From assembly GCA_008921705.1 (NCBI GenBank), contig VFFE01007013.1:832722-896721 (forward strand): a stretch of 64,000 nucleotides of DNA, written 5' to 3'. Both the position numbers and the translations under genes were made by a program. Source of the stretch: Burhinus oedicnemus. Its lineage: Eukaryota > Chordata > Aves > Charadriiformes > Burhinidae. The notes beneath the pieces were generated by a model. That model did no database searches and was not told where the DNA came from. It worked only from the letters and a program-made list of their open reading frames with translations. Numbering within the stretch: the stretch's first letter is position 1; the number at the start of each line of letters is the position of its first letter. Positions 37,701 to 47,700 of the stretch are shown here, in pieces.

Positions 37701-40700
37701 TGGTGTATTCATCTAGCTCTACAGGCCACATGTTGTGTGCAACTGTCCCACCAATGTTGATTGGCTAAAAGCCAAAATACATTTGAGATCCCAACTCAGA
37801 ATCAGGTCCAACCAAGAGGCCAAACAATGACTTGCATTCTTTGTAATTAGTCTTGACAGCAGCTTATTTGGTTAAAGCATATGCTTCCATTTCCTAATTT
37901 ATTGGCATGCTTTTACTTTGGATTAACTAATTCTTCAGAGAAGGAGAGAAAAGCAAAAGCAAACTTGGCACCCCTGTCGCTACTTCATATGTTTGCTCTA
38001 TGGGGACCAAGTCCTTGCTCAGAAAGATAGCTCTGTTCTGTCCAAAGCAGGACAGGAAAGAGAGGCTTTCACCATAATTGAGCCAGTTGGTTGCTTCATC
38101 GTGCCTGATGGCTGTGGAATATTAAGCAATACGCACAGTCCCGAGACTAAAAGGCAAACAAGCTCTATTGTTCATCTCTTATGTGGAGGGTGGAAACTCT
38201 GTCCTCTTGCCTATAGTTCAGGCCAGTTTTGATCATCTAGTTAGCACACTGGCTGCAGAGAGGTCAGCTTCCATCTACTTTACAGTCATTATTTTAAAAT
38301 TCGTAAAAGTATAATTAATTGAAATAGAGAAAATAACCTTCTTCCCTTAAGTAACAAGTGAGTAATAGTCTGAGTTGCAGTACCAATTCATTTGCGGTAA
38401 GCTGTCCCACAGGCATGGTGTGAATATAAAAGATTATATAGGGGTGATATAAGAGAATTCTTTTGACAGCAGAACAGACGTTTCTGCTGGATGTGATAGC
38501 ATAACCTAGTGGCACAGGTATTTGCATAGGGTATTAATAACTAGGGATTCTGTATGTACAAGACTGTGAGTAGTAGCCTAAATTTGATTTCTAATACATT
38601 GATACCTAGGAAGCAAGACCATTCCTGGGATAATGTATGTGTCCATTTTCTTGAGCCACTTGTCTCACGTTTGCAATAGCTACTGCCTCTTTGCCAGGTG
38701 AGAGAGCGATGAAGGATTGACCTGTGTAGCTCTACAGTGCTCTTGCTTTCCAGCTGTATGACTGGCTGTGGCTTTTCTCCTGTTCTTCAGCTCAGTCCCC
38801 AGTACCATCACAGGATGATTGTATGAGACAGATGCTGGCCGCGTGTCCAGTACAGTAACGGCAGTGATATTGTCATTCATGTGGTACATTAGACTTTAGT
38901 TCTCTTCCTGAGTGCTGCTCAGCATCCACAGTAAGAGGGTAATGAATAACCTCCATGTTGTTTCTTCTGCTGTGAGTGGTGGTAGCCATGATCCCCTGCC
39001 AGGACTGACTCTGCACTTGGACTTTATGATGTGTTAAAAAAAAAAAAAACTGAGCTGTTTTTGGGGAGTCACTACTGATATCAGTTCCACCAAATCACTT
39101 ATTTAGGCACAGCTTCTCTCAGAGTTGAAGGTGGGTCTGAAGCCAGCAGTGTCTAGGACTGCTTGTGCTGGATAAGTGATGACACAGCCTAGGTAAAACA
39201 TACCAGTGGCTCTTCCTGCCTTTCTCTGGCATAGTTAGCTAGTACGGTGTGGAGTAGCTTCAGCATAAAAACAAATGCGACATCATAATACAAGCAAATG
39301 AGAGCCTAGTGACTAAGACACTGGCTGGGAATATTGTCTTCAAATATTTGCTGGAGGCCATGCTGAAATTCAAGCCCTTATCTCCCAAAGCTCAATAAAG
39401 TGTGTCTGCCATCAGGCTATTCACTCACTGTTCAGCACATCACAGCGTCTGTCTTTCTTACTCTCCCCCTGGAGTGCTTCTCCATTACATTTTATAATGC
39501 CAGACAGGGAGACTTGGACTGACTGACTCCATAACACAACAGTCCCACCACTTAGTGAAACTCTGTGGTTCAGGATGACCATATAAAATATGCGGGATAG
39601 TAAATGACTCCAGCAAAAATATCAAGAAAACCTCATTGCACCAAGAAAAGGTGCTCAGTTAAATCTCCTCTGCCAAAAGGGGAAGACAAAGGTAGAAATA
39701 AACCTCACTCCTGCATGCGCCTCAAATTGAGGAAATGGCATTAGCCACTTAGTCACAAAAGTTAGATAGTCAGTCCCTTCCTCAGCCTCACTGTGAAGTT
39801 AATCCAAAAGGAAGATCCTCAGTAGTACTCCTGGAAGGACTTGTTTGACCATAAAAACTCCCAACTTTTCTCCTCTGTCATCTGCATCATTTTCCTTCAG
39901 TATTTCTATCATGTGCTCTTGGCATTTTGAATATAAATTCAGGAAGGGCAGGAATGGGCATTCATATTCTCTCTCTCAAAAAGAAAAGTTTAACATTTAC
40001 GTGTTGCTGTGACCTGGCTGGTGAAGGTTAGTCTTGGTGAACTGATGCAGGGGACATCCTGGCACAGCATGAGCTGCAGCCGTTTAAATATCTAGCCTGA
40101 ATCCTCCAACTTTGCAAAAAAATCCAGTATGTCTTTGCTGTACATTTTTGGACATGCATTATACAAAGATACAAAAGTAATTGGAATGACGGAGGAGAAA
40201 ACATCTCGGCAAGCAATGCTCTTAATCAGACAACACATTCTGAAAATGCGACTCATTATCACAGGCGAATCTAGTTTATGTCATGCTACGGATGACTTGA
40301 TCGCCTGTAATCTGGGCTAAAAAAATTAAATAAGATTGTTTAAATGCAGCTTCAGGGAGTGCTACATATTTTATCTCGGTTTCATCTGGTTTCCCATAAT
40401 ATCAAAGCTGTGTTTAGTGCATAGAGATTTACGACCAGAAAATGATATGTATAGCTGAAGAATGTGAAGGGATGATCTCCCTTGTAGAATTAGTTATCAT
40501 TGCTGGGGAAGTAGAGCTGGTTTACAGCTTGCATTTTCCCTCTCCATCTGGGACTGATTTGTGTCTTTGCGTTGTATATAGGAAATGTTCTCTGCAATTC
40601 TCTGAACATAAAGACTGTGTTTCAGGCACTGTGGTGTAGGAGATTTTGAAAACCTTGACTCATGCATAGACAATTGTTAGCACGTACATTTTTACAAGTA

Positions 40701-43582
40701 TGTTTTCTTTATTTTGTATTTTAAAAAATACATACATATTTATACATAGATTGGCTCAGCTACTGCCAACAATGGGACAGTTATGAATGCATTTTTCCCT
40801 CCTGTTAGCCAAGGCTATATACACCCTATATTGTTTTGTTTTATCTTTGTGTTTTAATACTGAATGCTGTGCAGCAATAGAAATTACTTTGCTGAGAGCA
40901 GGAGTTATCCCAATGAATGTCTAGTGACTAGGAGACAGACACAGGGCTATGTAGGCATTTTTGATTCCAGCTCTCTGTGATTGATAGCTAGGATATCAAA
41001 TGGATGGTGGTTTTGGAAGAAAGATAAAGGCAACTGATGGCATCAGGCATTTACAAGAGTGTTTTTCATATAGCTGGCTGGCAGCTGGTCTTTTGGGGTT
41101 TTGAATGGACTTGCCAGTTGTTGTCTGAGCTACATGTAACATAAAATCATTTTTTTGATGTGCTGGTGTCATTTGCCTTAGTTAGGTGAATGTTTTGGCT
41201 TATTTTTTTAATTTCAAAAGTGTCCTCTTTATTTAGGATGGGCCTCTAGAGTGGAACTAAAGGCTGAGTTATGTCACTTCCGTTAGCAATTTTTAATGTT
41301 GAAATTGTCTTTGTTTACTTTTACCATTCTTAAAGACAGAGCTGAAAGTTGGCAATTAGATGTGTATCTTAAAATATCTTTTACATGACACTCAGCCTAA
41401 AAGCCAAAAGTAAAACAGACACTAGATATGGTATGTGAGAGCATTCATTAGCACCATTCAGGATCAGGGAACTCTTTTTTTAAAAGCTATTTGAGGAACC
41501 AAAAGAAAAATGCAAGTAGGCTTCTTGCTGACAACTTGCAGGTGTATACCACATGCCCATATTGGAAAAAAGATGCGGTTATGAAGGTCTTGATGACAGA
41601 CAAGGGTCTAAAATGCCTTCATCTCCAGGTTTTAGCTAGTTCATCTGTTTTTTATTTGCATTTCCCCCAGCTAGCATTGTTAGTATTTTCCAGACTCAGT
41701 ATAACCATGCACAGGTCTACATAAAATCACTTTTCTGCATTGTAAGGTCCTTAGTTTAGTAAGGTCTCATTTAAGGCAAGGAAGCCTTACTTTTGTGATA
41801 ACAATATCATAAATTGTAAGTCAGTGTTAATGATTTCTTGCTGCAAAATTGAGGGAAAGGAGTGATGAGATTCAGGGGAAAGCACGTTAGTTCTGCTTTA
41901 ATAGAATAGGTAGAATCCACTTGTGCCTTAAGAGTACCAAACAGGTGAGTGCTTACTACTCCTCCCTAAAAGATCTGGCCTTCTTTGATGTTCATCCTCT
42001 CGAGGATGAACTCCAGAGGAAATGTTTATTCTTAAGAGACAAAGGCTTACACATACGTCAGGTTACTCCAAACAGCTGCACTCTGGAATCATTCTTCAAA
42101 GACACATATTCAGAGGGCAGAAGTAACGGGGCAGCAGCACTTGGGAAATATCCAGCCCGCACTTTTGGTACTGTGAAGTAAATTTTGACAAATAAAACAA
42201 CTAATAAAATCACATGGGAAATGGCATGGTTCTCCCTCCCGCTAACAGCACTAGAGAAACTTGCTTTTTTATCAAACCTCTTGTTTCTTCTGTGGTTCTC
42301 AACAGAATGGCACAAAGACGGAGAAACAAGAAGTTCTCCATATAAAAGAACAATTTTCAGAGCAAATTCTCAGCAGCCTCCAAGTTCTTCTTTTCTGAGA
42401 ACAATATAATCAAGCTTTGATTTAAAATGTTATTAGAAAAGTAATCAGCTTACATTGAAAATTAGTCAGCTGAGCTTTTTGTTTTTGGTGGTTAATTAAT
42501 TGCAAGGGTCATTTTGAAAACAGTAAAAGCAATAATTTGCTTTATTTGAAATACTGGAGAAAATTAGTTGAGGAAGTGTAAACATCATTTTCCAGGAAGT
42601 GCCCAAAATTTATTCTCATCTTTTTATCTAAACAAAGTACTCAAGTATAATTTTGAAGAATGAAAAAAATCTATGATTAATTTAATAGGCAGTAAAATTA
42701 GATGCAGACAGAGAGCATAGTTGTAGCTGTGTGGGAGTCAGCAGAAAGGATCCTGGAATGTGGCAGTGTGTGTTGTTATGTCTCCTTAAAGCATCATGTC
42801 TTTTCCTTTTGTAGGAATAAAGTTTTCTTTCTCTGTCTTTATGGGAGAACACTGTGCGTTCACACCCTTTTTTTAAAAAGTCAGTTTTCCTGTACCATAA
42901 TGCTGGTTTTGATGAATATAGGAGAACTGTATACGTGTGTCTCTGCTTGCAGGGAATTATATGTGCAAGACAGTTTGTGCTCTGTAATGTATTCTACGCT
43001 GCATACCATAGGGTGTTGTTTAGCAGGTGGCAAGTCTAAGGTGTATATTAAGCCCATAAGTGAAGTAAAGGTTATCAAAGTGAAGTGCTGACCAGTGATG
43101 TTTGTTCACTTCCAAGGAGTCCAACTGGTGTGGGCCAGTGGGGAATGGTTCAACTGCAAAGGAGCTTGCACCAATGTGGTGTAGATGTTCACTGTGAAAA
43201 CAGTGAACTTATCCATCAGTGTGTTTGACAACTGTGAAAGGAAAATTCCTCATTGGAGTTTAAATTAAAATGTTACCTATTACAGGGTGTGTTTCATGAT
43301 TTTTACTGACTGAGAGGGGTTTTATGGCTCTGTTTATTCTTTACTGTGGAGTTTTAAGCTCTTGTCTATGAATCAGAGGCCTGAACCCACAAAAATATGC
43401 GTTCTTTTGTGCCAATATATGTTTGAGGGAAGAAAAGATGAAACCACCAGGGACCTGGTTGTATCTCCCTGATTCTTTAAGCAGATACATCTTCACCAGC
43501 AGCATGAGCTTAAAGATTGCTATATGGCTGCAGTGAAGCATCTCTACCTGCATTTCCTGGCCCCAGTGAATGGTACCTCAAC
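22793..43582 (+). other. DKK2: DKK2 intron 1, 3' part
   Basis: About 21 kb of unique-looking non-coding DNA with short poly-A/T runs (for example 26592-26609, 32744-32756, 39035-39049). The segment 28120-28380 is noted as a possible regulatory element. I recognised no exon, RNA gene or recent transposon copy. Confidence 0.75.
28120..28380. promoter_or_regulatory. Possible intronic enhancer (TCF/LEF, octamer words)
   Basis: Two CTTTGTT words, which match TCF/LEF and SOX cores, lie at 28160-28166 and 28189-28195. A perfect octamer ATTTGCAT is at 28219-28226, and GATA-like and homeodomain-like words follow. The clustering within 70 bp is the only evidence; conservation could not be tested. Confidence 0.25.
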
Positions 43583-43645
43583 TGTTGGTTTCTTCGTTTG
43601 TTTGGGGGTTTTGGTGGTGGTGTTTTTGTTGTTTTGTTTGTTTGC
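43583..43645 (+). repeat. G/T-rich low-complexity tract before exon 2
   Basis: A T- and G-dominated tract ending 66 nt before the exon 2 acceptor. It resembles the tract at 16008 in composition. Confidence 0.8.
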
Positions 43646-43711
43646 TTTAAAATGGGCTGCATACACACCTTGTACAAAGGAGTGCTTCACTGTAAATCTT
43701 TTACTCACCAG

Positions 43712-43862
43712 GCCTATCCTTGTACCAATGATAAGGAATGCGAAGTTGGGCGATACTGTCACAGTCCTCATCAAGCAATGTCTGCATGCATGATGTGCCG
43801 GAGAAAGAAGAAGCGTTGCCACCGAGACGGCATGTGCTGCCCCGGGAACCGCTGCAACAATG
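43712..43862 (+). CDS. DKK2: DKK2 coding exon 2: first cysteine-rich domain
   Basis: Encodes residues 87-136 and the first base of Gly137. It starts after CACCAG with AYPC and ends at GTACGT (phase 1). It carries nine of the ten cysteines of the N-terminal cysteine-rich domain (Cys90 to Cys134) and the basic RRKKKR run at 116-121. Motifs ECEVGRYCHSPHQ and HRDGMCCPG match DKK2 closely. This domain is characteristic of Dickkopfs and is generally less important for LRP6 inhibition than the second domain. The frame also happens to be open on both sides of the exon, but the splice signals and family alignment define its limits. Confidence 0.97.
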
Positions 43863-44495
43863 GTACGTCAGTCGTTCGTAAAATCAGTATTTTGATAGCA
43901 TCCGTTTGTCTGTGTGTTCCCAGCAACAGTATTTTTTCCTGGGTGACTGTGCTTCTTTTTCTAAACCAAGAAAACTTCATTTTCTACTTCATCCCACTCC
44001 ACTTCATGTTCTTTAATAGTATTTCTATGTTTAAGGCTTGTGTACTACCAGACTTTTTCCCATTTTGGGGTGGGGAAACCCAAAAATGATGCTGCTGCTG
44101 ACTCGAATCACAGCACTACATTCAATGTGGAAGACTGCAGAGAACCAGATTTTTAAGGAAGCGAAAGACTTAATGAATTCTTGATCTACTCTCCCTAGGG
44201 GGAGTTATAACTGTCGTTTGCATTCCCATACTCTCCTCTGGAGACTGGAGAGAGATGTCTATGAGGCAGTCTCCACGTGCTCAGACCGTAAAGCCAGAGC
44301 GACAGCAAGACTGTCTGATAGTGAGTGAAGCAGAGCTGTGGTGAAATTAGGTGCCAGGGATCAGGTGTCATTAGAGCTGAGCGTCACCAAGGCCAAGCCC
44401 CAGCACCTTCATGGTCATGGTCCTGATCCTGGTCTGTGTATGTCTCTCAGCTGCTTTTCCTCTTGTTCAAATCTTTGGCTGTCTTTTCCTCACAG
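43863..44495 (+). other. DKK2: DKK2 intron 2
   Basis: A 633-bp GT-AG intron (GTACGT...CCTCACAG). The exon 2 frame stays open into it up to a stop at 44087-44089, so retention would add a hydrophobic tail after the first cysteine-rich domain. No other feature was seen. Confidence 0.93.
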
Positions 44496-44645
44496 GCATT
44501 TGCATACCGGTAACTGAAAGCATCCTTACGCCTCACATCCCTGCTTTAGAAGGACCGCGCAACAAGAAGAACGGTCATTATGCTAGCAAGGATTTGGGAT
44601 GGCAAAACCTAGGGAGGCCACGCTCCAAGCTGTCACACATAAAAG
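44496..44645 (+). CDS. DKK2: DKK2 coding exon 3: last Cys of domain 1 and linker
   Basis: Encodes residues 137 (completed) to 186 and the first base of Gly187. It supplies Cys139, the tenth cysteine of the first domain, in GICIP, then the linker with TESILTPHIPAL, GHY and DLGWQNLGRP, all DKK2 hallmarks. The part corresponding to the human His/Arg-rich linker is two residues shorter and Lys/Asn-rich here (PRNKKNGHY). The acceptor is CTCACAG and the donor AAAG|GTAAGA, phase 1. Confidence 0.96.
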
Positions 44646-45161
44646 GTAAGATCACATTTATACTACACTGCTTTGCTCCTTCTTGTTATGAATCATGTTA
44701 TTGCTGTTAAAATACAGCAATGCAAACCAGAAATAGTCAGTAATTTCACAGGGAGTGAAAGTCTATGGTGAGAATTCACAGTGTGACTCAAAAAGTGATG
44801 TAACATCAACCAATAGTTCCTGTGACTGAAATAGCATCTGCTTTTTTCTCTGTATCAGAGGTGGACTGACAATCCATTTTTCAGTTGTGCAAGATTGTAC
44901 ACATCGTCCTCTTGTAACAGTCGTGTAATTAAGCAGTTGTAATTCTGTTTACAATCCTGTAGCTGGATTTTTCCTTACTAAGTCTTATGGCAGGTCTCAT
45001 TAGTTACCCCCCTTGAACCTTCCTAATTCATATCTTCCCTTGTGTTTACATCCTTCAAATAGCCACAGATAGAAATATCATCTCTCCATATTCTGAGTCT
45101 GCACTGAATCTGTACTTTCACGTTTTCCCATGAGGTAAAATAGTTTGGTTGCTCTTTTTAG
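44646..45161 (+). other. DKK2: DKK2 intron 3
   Basis: A 516-bp GT-AG intron (GTAAGA...CTTTTTAG) with a good pyrimidine tract at its end. Nothing else was recognised. Confidence 0.95.
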
Positions 45162-45412
45162 GACATGAAGGCGATCCCTGCCTACGGTCATCAGACTGTA
45201 TTGAGGGACACTGCTGTGCTCGCCATTTCTGGACCAAAATTTGCAAGCCTGTGTTGCATCAGGGGGAGGTATGCACCAAACAGCGCAAGAAAGGGTCCCA
45301 CGGACTGGAGATTTTTCAACGATGTGACTGTGCCAAGGGGCTGTCTTGCAAAGTATGGAAAGATGCGACCTCCTCTTCTAAATCAAGACTTCATGTGTGC
45401 CAGAAAATCTGA
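45162..45412 (+). CDS. DKK2: DKK2 coding exon 4: second cysteine-rich (colipase-fold) domain
   Basis: Encodes residues 187 (completed) to 269 and the TGA stop at 45410-45412. It contains all ten cysteines of the C-terminal domain that binds the third propeller region of LRP5/6 and the Kremen receptors. The core [13 protein letters not shown] and the [14 protein letters not shown] region are intact, as is the VCQKI end. One difference from human DKK2 as I remember it is His203 (CAC, 45209-45211) where human has Phe, directly before the conserved CysCys pair; DKK1 has Leu there. Confidence 0.97.
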
Positions 45413-45766
45413 ATGAGGATTGGGAAGATAGTATTAAGTGACTGTGGCTTTATGTATTTAATGCATTACGGCGTGGTGGGAAATGAGGACTGCAAATGAA
45501 AGCGGAATGGCTAAAGTAACAGTTAGGGTAGGAGTAGAAGTCACACCAAATGCATTTCTTCTTGAGCTGGTGGTAAACACAAGTGCAGCTGGAGTTCTCC
45601 TACTGTGCAGCTCTTCTGTAAATAACTTCTACAGTTTGTGGGAAATGCTAGTATGCAAACAAGTACAGTGGAAATTAATGTCACTTACCTTGCTGTGTTG
45701 TCCCATGATGTTTCAGGAGTTCAGTGTTAGGGCTACAGTGGTTTTCCAGCGTGGTAATGACTGCTA

Positions 45767-45772
45767 AATAAA
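45767..45772 (+). terminator. Candidate proximal poly(A) signal (AATAAA)
   Basis: Canonical hexamer 355 nt after the stop codon, followed by a GT-containing stretch (TTGTATACGTTGT). Confidence 0.4.
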
Positions 45773-45865
45773 TTGTATACGTTGTACCCCTATAGGAAGC
45801 AGTGCATGCCAGGAAGACTCATCTGTCACCACATTATTGGTCACATTGCAGGTGTGAGAAATGGA

Positions 45866-45871
45866 AATAAA
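45866..45871 (+). terminator. Candidate proximal poly(A) signal (AATAAA)
   Basis: Canonical hexamer about 100 nt after the previous one, followed by GTTACTGTGAATGT, which could act as a downstream GU element. Confidence 0.4.
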
Positions 45872-47666
45872 GTTACTGTGAATGTCCACAGGCCCTTGTC
45901 ATGCAGGGCTGACACTTCAGCAAAGAAAGCACTCCTGCAGGACAAGAGTGCTACGTTTTGCAGGCCCTCATGAAGGAGGTGAAAACTTGCCATCTCACAA
46001 TTTCAAGAGAGCAGCAGTTTCTCTAAGAGGAGGCATTTAAACAGGGTTTTGTTTCCGATACATAGGTAAATTGAAATGCTTTATGTAGTTCAATGTCATA
46101 GTATGGCACTTAATCGCTTGTATTTGCCTCAGTTTACTGCTAGTATACATTGGGTTGAACAGATGAAGCAAATATGTGCATGCTGAATCCAGAATTATAT
46201 ACAGGCAGTTGCTCATTAGTCCTAAATATACTTTCTTTGCCTAAGCATACTTGCATTATAGACTTTTCCAAAAGAAGTAGCAGAGTGTTGAAGTGCTTAA
46301 CATGAAGAGCTCTGAAGTTGTGTCACTCTTGCTGTTATAACAAGTGATGTAGACAATAGTTGAGGTGTTTAGAGCATACTGCTACAAACTCAAATTTTTA
46401 CATTTTATTCGTAGCAACGGGCTACTGATGGCACTCTGCAGAAGTATAACAGATTTGTTTCTTAGAGGCAGCAAAGAAAAAGGAGTTGGCTCTTGTGAGC
46501 ACCTCCTCTCCTGCAGAGAAGGATGCAAGAAGATGGTACGACTGCAAATGACTTATTAACCATCATGCGATGTCACAGCATACCAGCCTCCAGCATGTAT
46601 TCAGCCTGAACTTGATGTCCTCCTAGTCTGGACTGTTCTGCCAGGAATGATGGAAGTACATGGACTGTGGAAACAGCTGACAACTCTACATTGTGTGCTG
46701 GTTGAAAAAAAGGACGGTCTCTATCCCTTGGCTTGTCTCCCTTGTCTTTTCAAACTTTTTTCATTTTATTTACAAGTATTCCTTTGTATAAACATTGGTA
46801 AAGAGACTGATATTTCTTTAAAGAAGTCTGATTCTAGAATTGACCTACTGCTAAGTTGTAATTAACCATTTATAATTACCCGTTTTCATGTTTTTTAATA
46901 CAAGGGACTTTTCTGTTTAATCAGTTCTGAACAACGCGGGTAGACCAGTATGTAGTTTAACTTTGAAGACCATGTCAGCCATACCTAAGACACCTTTTCC
47001 CACTGACATGTCTCTACCAGTGGCTGTTTTAAAGCTATAGCTTAGCTACACCACCTGACTCAGACTTTCTAATTAGAACACAGACCTCAGCTACATTGCC
47101 TTTATCTTTCATAGGAGTCTAAATAAGAAGAGTATTTCACACGCCTCTCTCCTTACTGCAGTTAGGTTTATTGACCTAGGGGACTGCTCAGAGACAGAGT
47201 CTTCAGGTTTTCAATAGACTCAGAGTCTCATCTTGCAGTCCTATCATTGCAACTCGGCTTATTTCAGAGTTTTTCCAGTGTAACTGAAACAGGAATAAGG
47301 CTCAGAAATAACATAATTTCAAGATATTAAAAAAGTAAAGGAACCAATTTTGCTCGTGTTATTTACACTGACACAGCACACACTCAGCAGAGGAACTCTA
47401 TTGCTCTTATTGTGAATACAGATAAAAGAAAACAATACCCAGCGTGAGCAGGGAGGTTGCAGAAATGAGGTCTCAGCAATTTTTAGCTCTTCTTATCATT
47501 AGCCTGCTCCACTTTTCCTCTTGCAAAACATAGTTATCCGGGATAATTTATTTACAGGAAATGTTTAATGAGATGTATTTTCTTATAGAGATATTTCTTA
47601 CACAAAGCTTTGTAGCAAAATATATTTGCAGCCTGTTGACTTTAATGTAGAAAAATGTATAATAAG

Positions 47667-47681
47667 ATTAAATATATTAAA
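47667..47681 (+). terminator. Candidate distal poly(A) signals (ATTAAA, two copies)
   Basis: Two ATTAAA variants at 47667-47672 and 47676-47681, followed by a T/C-rich stretch. They may mark the end of the long 3' UTR form. Confidence 0.35.
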
Positions 47682-47700
47682 TGTTCTTTCCCATTCTTCC

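Larger units (their letters stand above)
4235..45412 (+). other. DKK2: DKK2 gene, coding span (four exons)
   Basis: Dickkopf-2 is a secreted glycoprotein that binds LRP5/6 co-receptors and Kremens, inhibiting or, in some contexts, activating canonical Wnt signalling. The four exons join in frame (258, 151, 150 and 251 nt; intron phases 0, 1, 1) to give 269 residues; human DKK2 is 259. Order along the protein: signal peptide at about 1-25 with hydrophobic core 13-22; NSIK at 35-38, the N-terminal NXI(R/K) LRP-binding motif; N-glycosylation sequon NRS at 51-53; first cysteine-rich domain with ten Cys (90, 96, 102, 112, 115, 122, 128, 129, 134, 139) and a basic RRKKKR run at 116-121; linker; and second cysteine-rich, colipase-like domain with ten Cys (193, 199, 204, 205, 214, 224, 241, 243, 249, 266). 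Linker features such as TESILTPHIPAL and LGWQNLGRP identify DKK2 rather than DKK1, DKK3 or DKK4. No frameshift or premature stop is present. Confidence 0.97.
45413..47700 (+). other. DKK2: DKK2 3' untranslated region (end uncertain)
   Basis: Follows the TGA stop and is AT-rich, with no significant open frame. Candidate poly(A) signals occur at 45767-45772 and 45866-45871 (AATAAA) and at 47667-47672 and 47676-47681 (ATTAAA). The later pair would give a UTR of about 2.3 kb, in keeping with the long 3' UTR of mammalian DKK2 mRNA. A further AATAAA with a T-rich downstream run lies at 50887. The end shown is an estimate. Confidence 0.5.

Noticed and set aside
4493..43711. Possible extra exon or nested gene in the 39-kb intron 1
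   Set aside because: No frame showed family similarity, and the phase-0 junction of exons 1 and 2 needs no extra exon.
43517..44089. 190-codon frame treated as a single uninterrupted exon
   Set aside because: Only 43712-43862 aligns with DKK2. Clear AG and GT sites bound it, and the flanks do not resemble Dickkopf.
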